A stretch of DNA of 64,000 nt from Scalesia atractyloides (Eukaryota; Streptophyta; Magnoliopsida; Asterales; Asteraceae), in NCBI GenBank assembly GCA_947069175.1, contig CAMTDV010000018.1, positions 45,520,869-45,584,868 on the forward strand, given 5' to 3'. Position 1 is the first letter of the stretch. Each line of letters starts with the position of its first letter. The translations under genes were made by a program, and so were the position numbers. The notes below the pieces were generated by a model. The model did not search any database. It worked only from the letters and a program-made list of their open reading frames with translations, and was not told the origin of the DNA. Shown here in pieces: positions 58,166-64,000 of this stretch.

Positions 58166-61078
58166 TCAAAAATATCTTCACAAGAATTATGTCGCGTTTT
58201 TAGCTCATATCATCAAAAAGGGAACCATGGAGAAGAAACTTGAAGACATTCCCGTAGTAAAAGACTTCCCACAAGTTTTTCCTGACGACATTTCAGGACT
58301 TCCTCAAGTTAGAGACGTCGAATTCCGTATTGATCTTATACCTGGTGCTACACCAGTTGCAAAGTCTCCTTATAGGTTAGCCCCCTCTGAAATGCAAGAG
58401 CTATCCAGTCAATTACAAGAGTTGACTGACAAGGGATTCATACGTCCTAGCTCGTCGCCTTGGGGTGCACCTGTTCTTTTTGTAAAGAAGAAAGATGGAT
58501 CGTTTCGTATGTGCATCGACTACAGAGAGCTCAACAAGTTAACAATCAAGAATCGCTATCCTTTTCCTCGCATTGATGATCTTCTTGACCAATTATAAGG
58601 TGCCAGCTGCTTTTCAAAAATCGACCTTCGATCTGGTTATCATCAACTTAGAGTGCATGAAGAAGACGTCCCTAAGACTGCTTTTCGAACTCGTTATGGC
58701 CACGATGAATTCATGGTTATGCCATTTGGTTTAACCAACGCACCAGCTGTCTTCATGGACCTAATGAACAGAGTCTGCAAACCTTATCTTGATCGATTTG
58801 TTATAGTCTTCATCGACGATATTCTTATTTATTCAAAATCTAAATCTGATCATGAGCGTCATCTTCGACTCGTTCTTGCACTTCTAGAAAAGGAAAAGCT
58901 TTATGCCAAATTCTCCAAATGTGAATTCTGGTTAAAAGAGGTGCAACTCCTCGGGCATGTAGTCAATGACAAGGGAATACATGTCGACCCTTCAAAGATC
59001 AAAGCGGTTCAAGAATGGCAAGCTCCACGTACACCAACTAAAGTAAGATCTTTTCTTTGTCTAGCTGGCTATTATCGTCAGTTCATTTCAAACTTCTCTC
59101 GCATTGCTGTACCACTCACGACTTTAACTCATAAGGGAAAACCTTTCATATGGGGACCCAAGCTAGAAGAAGCCTTTCAAACTCTTAAACAAAAACTTTG
59201 TGATGCACCAATCCTCACACTTCCTGAAGGTTGTGATGATTTTGTAGTCTATTGCGACGCGTCAGGGCAAGGATTAGGCTGCGTTCTAATGCAAAGAGGA
59301 AAAGTTATAGCTTATGCTTCGAGACAACTCAAGACACATGAAAAGAACTACACCACTCATGACCTAGAACTTGGAGCCGTTGTGTTCGCTCTTAAGATAT
59401 GGAGACATTATCTCTATGGTACTAAGTGTGAAATACACACTGACCACAAGAGTCTTCAACATATCTTCAATCAAAAAGAGTTAAACATGAGGCAACGAAG
59501 ATGGGTCGAACTTCTAAATGACTACGACTGTGAAATTAGATACCACCCTGGTAAAGCAAATGTGGTGGCTGATGCACTTAGTCGAAAGGGTTATGCGAAC
59601 TCCATTCGTCTTCTATGTTCGCAAATTATAACTGACATTAAAGATCAAATTCGAGAAGCCCAACACGTTTCAATAACAGAAGAAGATGTACGAAAGGAGA
59701 TGTCATGTGGAGCTGAGCTAAAAATTGAAACTAAATCTGACGGTATTCTGTATTACCTAGATCGTATCTGGATTCCTAACCACAACAATCTTCGTGAAAT
59801 TCTTATGAATGAAGCTCACAAAACGCGATATTTATACACCCAGGAGCCGATAAGATGTATCAAGACCTACGATACACCTATTGGTGGCCTGGAATGAAGA
59901 AGGATATTGCCGTTTTTGTTTCCAAGTGCCTTACATGTTCCAAGGTGAAGGCTGAACACCAAAGACCCTCAGGACTTCTAGTCCAACCGGAAATACCTGT
60001 ATGGAAGTGGGAAAATATAACCATGGATTTCATTACCGGGTTACCTCGCACTTCTGGTGGGTATGACACTATATGGGTGATTATAGACCGACTTACAAAA
60101 TCAGCTCACTTTATTCCAATCCGCGAAAATTTCAAGAACGAAAAGCTTGCACGTATTTATATCAACGAAATCGTAAGCCGAGATGGGGTACCGTTAAGCA
60201 TTATTTCTGATCGTGATGGTCGTTTCACTTCACGAACATGGCAAGCAGTACAATCCGCTATGGGCACGCGATTAGATCTCAGTACCGCCTATCATCCTCA
60301 AACTGATGGACAGTCTGAGCGCACCATTCAAACTCTTGAAGATATGCTTCGAGCATGTGTCATAGACTTCAAGGGAAATTGGGACGCCCACCTACCATTA
60401 GTTGAATTTTCGTACAACAACTGCTATCATTCGAGCATCGGCATGGCACCTTTTGAAGCCTTATATGGTAGTAAGTGCCAATCTCCTGTATGTTGGCACG
60501 AAATTGGGGAAGCTCAAATTACTGGTCCAGAATTGATCCAAGAAACCACAGACAAGATCCATCACATTCGAAACAATCTTCTAGCGGCTCAAAGTCGTCA
60601 AAAGAGTTATGCAGATAAACGACGGAAGCCCTTAGAGTTTAACATTGGTGATCATGTACTTTTAAAAGTATCACCGTGGAAGGGAGTAGTTCGTTTTGGT
60701 CAAAAGGGCAAGCTAGCACCACGCTACGTAGGACCTTTCAAGATACTCGAAAGAGTAGGACCTGTAGCATACAAGCTTGACCTACCAGAAGAACTCAACA
60801 GGATTCATCCCACATTCCACGTGTCGAACTTGAGGAAGTGCCTCGCTGATGAGAACCTCCACATTCCGCTGGAAGATATTTAGATTGATGAATCTATGCA
60901 TTTTATTGAAAGACCTGTAGAGATCATGGACTTCGGAGAGAAACGTCTCCGACGAAGTCGCATTCCAATTGTTAGGGTACGCTGGGAGTCGAAACGGGGA
61001 CCTGAGTTTACTTGGGAACGTGAAGATTCAATGCGCGAAAAATACCCGCATCTTTTTCCTACAACTTCAACTACTTAA
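58166..61078 (+). pseudogene. pol: E8 pol (reverse transcriptase, RNase H, integrase, chromodomain-like tail)
   Basis: Reverse transcriptase: FRIDLIPGATPVAKSPYRL, GFIRPSSSPWGAPVLFVKKK, CIDYRELN, FSKIDLRSGYHQLRV, MPFGLTNAPAVF, FIDDILIYS (58800-58840). RNase H: VVYCDASGQGLGCVL, IHTDHKSLQHIF, GKANVVADALSRK. Integrase zinc region, then MDFITGLP, ISDRDGRF and GQSERTIQ for the DDE triad (60020-60330). The tail YVGPFKILERVGPVAYKL, HPTFHVSNLRKC and RRSRIPIVRVRWESKRGPEFTWE resembles the chromodomain-like end of Tekay elements. Seen breaks: Gln-to-stop TAA 58596-58598, a 1-nt loss near 59838 and Gln-to-stop TAG 60881-60883. This is the best preserved pol in the window. Confidence 0.92.
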
Positions 61079-61095
61079 ATTTCGGGACGAAATTC

Positions 61096-61112
61096 CTAAA
61101 AGTAGGGGATAC
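61096..61112 (+). other. E8 polypurine tract
   Basis: The purine-rich CTAAAAGTAGGGGATAC directly precedes the TGTAACA start of the LTR. Confidence 0.75.
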
Positions 61113-61302
61113 TGTAACATTTGTCAAAAACGGGTTTCCAAAACCCGCTCCGTTTTGTAATCGAATATCAAGTTATAAAAGTCACGTTGAATATTTATGA
61201 TTATTTTGATTTAAAATGACACATAATTAATAAATAAACTAAACTATAAAAATTATATTTGATAAAATTTTAAAACAAAATAAATAAAAAAAAATATGTT
61301 GC

Positions 61303-61383
61303 TGCCGGGACTCGAACCCGGGTCAGCCAAGAACAACTCCAACGACTTAACACACACTCACATCACCACTCCGCCACTTTGTG
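61303..61383 (-). repeat. tRNA-like sequence with A and B box motifs
   Basis: The minus strand reads TGGCGGAGTGGT (A box like) and, about 45 bp on, GGGTTCGAGTCCCGG (B box like, with a T-arm stem), ending CAGCA. The 5' bases do not pair with the 3' end, so it is not a working tRNA. It may be a SINE head or an internal polymerase III promoter. Confidence 0.6.
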
Positions 61384-62220
61384 TTTTCTGTTATCTCTAG
61401 GAAACAAATGAGATTTATACACAAACTCGGTTAAACCGGTTGCGCCAACTGAGAAACGGAAATCGGCAAATCAATCGTCAAATCGCTTGTTTATTCGCAT
61501 ATTCAGTTTATAACCGATGCACCGACGATTTTTAATCAAGTCGGAATTGATTAAGCATCAAGTCTCATCATTATCGGTTTTTATAACCGAAAAGTAATCA
61601 AGTTCAGATTACTTCAACTCAAGACCACTCTCGCGACTCAGAAATATCATACCAGCATCCCATTTCATTTTCGTCACATTTTCAGACCATCAGAACGCTT
61701 AAATCAGCTCGCCGGAATTTTCTGCAAATTTCGCCGGAAAACCGTATTCATCCTCAAACGGTAAATCTTTCAATATCATTGCAGTTCAACAATTGTTAAG
61801 CTATTTCTAACTTAAACCTCTCAATTGAAATCGAATTCAGGCGCTGTATTCAACTAATTTCAGTTCGCCGGAAAGATTCTGAAAATCGCTATATTCATCT
61901 GAGAATCGGTAAGGGCATTCAAACCCTCTGTTAACAATTGCTGAACACTTCAATTTCACGATTAGCTAATAAAAACGGTTAATTGTCTTGTTCAGTTGAA
62001 GAGCATAAAAACAGGGACCGACCGATCGCCGGAATTCTGAAATAAACCGTTCATCGGTATGTTCACCTCTAATTACCATCTCTGTCATTTCATTATAGCC
62101 TTAGGAATATTTGTCAATCATAAAAACAAGAAACGGATCAGTGATTCAGTCGTCGGAAATATTGAATGAAGAAGACGATGTTAATTAAGTTATAAGTATA
62201 TTTAAAACCAGTAAAATGAA

Positions 62221-62637
62221 CGGGTTAGACACACAGTCCAGCGATGGACTGTGTGCAAAACATATACGCATGTCCCGAGTTCGATCCCTGATACACGCGC
62301 TCCTTATATAATAAAATGCCTTTTTGTTTAAAAACTAAACCGGGTTAACTCAGTTAGTTATTAAGTATAATAAAAACCGAGATAATAACCAGGTTAGACA
62401 CACAGTCCAGCGGTGGACTGTGTGCAACATTAAGTCACACGTCGCGCATTCGAAACCCGTCACTGGCACCGGTTTGTTGAATTAAAATATTTTTGCAATT
62501 AAAAGAATTTCGGTTAAACTGAATAAGTATATAAATATAATTATAAACAAGATTATTTCGGGTTAGACACGTAGCTCAGTTGGTAGAGCTGCATGCACGC
62601 GTACGGGAGGTCTCGGGTTCGAGCCTCACCCGGCGCA
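62221..62637 (+). repeat. Three tandem tRNA-like modules, about 170-bp period
   Basis: Modules start with ggttagacac at about 62223, 62392 and 62561. The third has a convincing A box TAGCTCAGTTGGTAGAGC (62572-62589) and B box GGTTCGAGCC (62616-62625). In the first two, the D-arm place holds an 11-bp hairpin, CACACAGTCCA / TGGACTGTGTG, with loop GCGA (62230-62255) or GCGG (62399-62424). Their B boxes are gagttcgatccc and cattcgaaaccc. Each module ends in an AT-rich spacer with cggttaa. Confidence 0.7.
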
Positions 62638-62658
62638 AACTATGTCACTGACCGAACC

Positions 62659-62702
62659 GGTCAACAAGTCAACAGGTCAACGGTCAACGGTCAACGGTCA
62701 AC
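62659..62702 (+). repeat. GGTCAAC minisatellite
   Basis: About six 7-bp units (ggtcaac with some agtcaac variants) directly after the third tRNA-like module. Confidence 0.85.
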
Positions 62703-63221
62703 GCAAAATAAACAATTTTTTTATATTTTTATTTATTTAATTTAATTTAAAAATCAATTAAAAATACTTAAAAATAACATTTTTTAAAGATAGAAAATAG
62801 CCTTAAACTCACAATAAATATATCTAAAAATTTCATTAAAATCCTTAATAAAATCCGCTCATTTAATATATTTTTCCGTTATTATTTAGGTTAGTATTTC
62901 TCGTTGTTCCGCTCATCTAATTCGTGCGCATCTCACCATCTCCAATCCAACGCACCCAATGTGAGTGAATCTTTACAAATTCCCCGTTTAATCACGTTTT
63001 GGGGTGTATCACGTGTCTTGTTATATATATTATAATTAAACCATTGTGCATACATCATATCATGAACATGTGTATTCAGTTTGTTTCTGTTGTGTAGTTA
63101 TTGTTGGATGCAATTTATTATTTTCAGTATATGCAATTTCATAGGCCGCCGCTCCCCATTACATTATGAGCGTTGAGCATGTTCCCCATTTCATTATGAG
63201 GTTGAACCTGGCGTGCCCACA

Positions 63222-63322
63222 TACGATCGGCTCCGTTTGATTGAGCCTTGATCGCACAGACATTTTCATTTTCAGTACATGCAATACGATCGGCTCCGTT
63301 TGATTGAGCCTTGATCGCACAG
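63222..63322 (+). repeat. 38-bp direct repeat, two copies
   Basis: tacgatcggctccgtttgat...gcacag at 63222-63259 and 63285-63322, identical by eye. A shorter duplicated ccccatt-cattatgag segment lies just upstream (about 63154-63200). Confidence 0.85.
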
Positions 63323-63878
63323 TTTCATTTATGTTATTTATCGTATGTTGTTGGTATATTAATGTATGCTATCCTATGTTATTGTATGTTATAGTTGTGA
63401 TTGCTATTTGCCACTGCTTGATTATTTACATTTGCTCATTTATGATTATGCACAATTTTTCATTGATAAACTAACAAGTAATTCATTAATAAATGTTTAT
63501 CTAATAAGGTTCACTCGCCAACTTATGTTGACCCCAAAACCCCCATTTTTACACATAATACAGGTGAACCAGCAGCAGCTAGGAACACATAGGATTGGAC
63601 TAGAAGAATAAAATGATTTAGAGTTGGGATTGTTATGTTTGGTTTATTTTCTTTGTATTGTATGAACATGTTTGGATATTTGGAAATGTAACTTTGACTT
63701 TATTAAATATGAAACATATTAGTAAATGTCATGAGCTTTGGTGATAACCCAATTATGCCCCGACTCTTATTCCGCTGCGGGTCGAGGTGTGACATTATAT
63801 TACAATTGTGTTATGTGAGTTATATATGTATATTGTGATGCACGCAACTTATAACTAACTGCACCAACCCAGCAGGCT

Positions 63879-64000
63879 ATGTCATCATCATCATCCGACA
63901 AATCTCGACAATCAAGGGCGTCGGGGAAGGCACCCATGGCCGAACCCTCACCACCTCATGGCGTGGAGACACGCTCAGCTGCTAGGAAAAGACTCGCTCT
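63879..64000 (+). CDS. Partial ORF of unknown origin, runs off the window
   Basis: ATG at 63879 opens 40 codons to the end without a stop: MSSSSSDKSRQSRAS, then Pro-rich AEPSPPH, then a basic ETRSAARKR. A pyrimidine-rich ctaactgcaccaacccag precedes it and could be a splice acceptor. It lies just outside the E8 LTR, so it belongs to the sequence E8 landed in or to another element. Ser-rich then basic starts are seen in some gag proteins and in many other proteins; I do not assign it. Confidence 0.35.
   Translation, partial: MSSSSSDKSRQSRASGKAPMAEPSPPHGVETRSAARKRLA

Larger units (their letters stand above)
58166..63794 (+). mobile_element. Ty3/gypsy chromovirus E8 (Tekay/Del-like), 5' part missing
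   Basis: Begins at AQKYLHKNYVAFLAH, the linker between protease and reverse transcriptase in this lineage (from memory), fused to E7. Reverse transcriptase, RNase H, integrase and a chromodomain-like tail follow, then a polypurine tract and a 2,682-bp LTR ending GGTGTGACA. The 5' LTR, gag and protease are missing. Confidence 0.85.
61113..63794 (+). repeat. E8 3' LTR (2,682 bp)
   Basis: Begins TGTAACATTTGTC and ends GCGGGTCGAGGTGTGACA. Length and ends fit a long chromovirus LTR. Inside are tRNA-like modules, a GGTCAAC minisatellite, a 38-bp direct repeat and a cccaatgtgagtg segment shared with the remnant near 10140. A plus-strand ORF at 63366-63611 is not supported by any motif. The right boundary rests on the TGTGACA end only, since no partner LTR is in the window. 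Confidence 0.7.

Noticed and set aside
62561..62637. Functional tRNA gene
   Set aside because: A and B boxes are good, but the acceptor ends do not pair and the anticodon arm is not convincing; it is also one of three modules inside an LTR.

Overview
The window is plant nuclear DNA made almost entirely of nested and broken LTR retrotransposons. I see no intact host gene. Ty1/copia elements with a TGGTATCAGAGC primer-binding site, a Ty3/gypsy Athila-type element with a TGGCGCCGTTGCCGGGGA primer-binding site, and a Ty3 chromovirus with a very long LTR together indicate an angiosperm. From remembered protein families, a member of the daisy family (Asteraceae) is my best guess; this is inference and was not searched.

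Layout. 1-7395: copia element E1 (minus strand, cut by the window edge). 7396-10387: remnant of a chromovirus-like LTR. 10388-23084: large copia element E2 (minus). 23085-28731: copia element E3 (plus), inserted in the gag of E2. 28732-41208: copia relic E4 (plus, gag only), inserted in the integrase of E3. 31305-39350: copia element E5 (minus), inserted in E4 with a perfect 5-bp target duplication CAAAT. 41209-52946: large copia element E6 (plus), lacking its 5' end and ending in an LTR that abuts the Athila LTR. 52947-58165: Athila-type E7 (plus). 58166-63794: chromovirus E8 (plus), fused in frame to E7, with a 2.7-kb LTR carrying tRNA-like modules. 63795-64000: unassigned flank with a partial ORF.

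The copia family is the interesting part. Its gag is about 1,200 codons with two separate CCHC knuckles. Gag and pol are both closed by stop codons at their junction, beside a conserved TGCAG that looks like a splice acceptor. E2 and E6 carry a third ORF of about 1,200 codons after pol. In both copies that ORF appears to have its own TATA box and a tiny first exon (ATGGCTGAG), followed by an intron of about 517 bp. Every member also carries a quasi-regular array of palindromes, core AAGTTCG-NN-CGAACTT, about 40-45 bp apart. These sit in the 5' leader, in the LTR just upstream of the TATA box, and in the region between pol and the third ORF. Their flanking arms differ from one palindrome to the next yet stay self-complementary. 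The palindromes are absent from the coding regions and from the Ty3 elements.

All polyproteins carry stops or frameshifts, so they are annotated as pseudogenes. E8 pol is the least damaged (two stops and one frameshift seen). Insertion order from nesting: E2 before E3 before E4 before E5, and E7 before E6.
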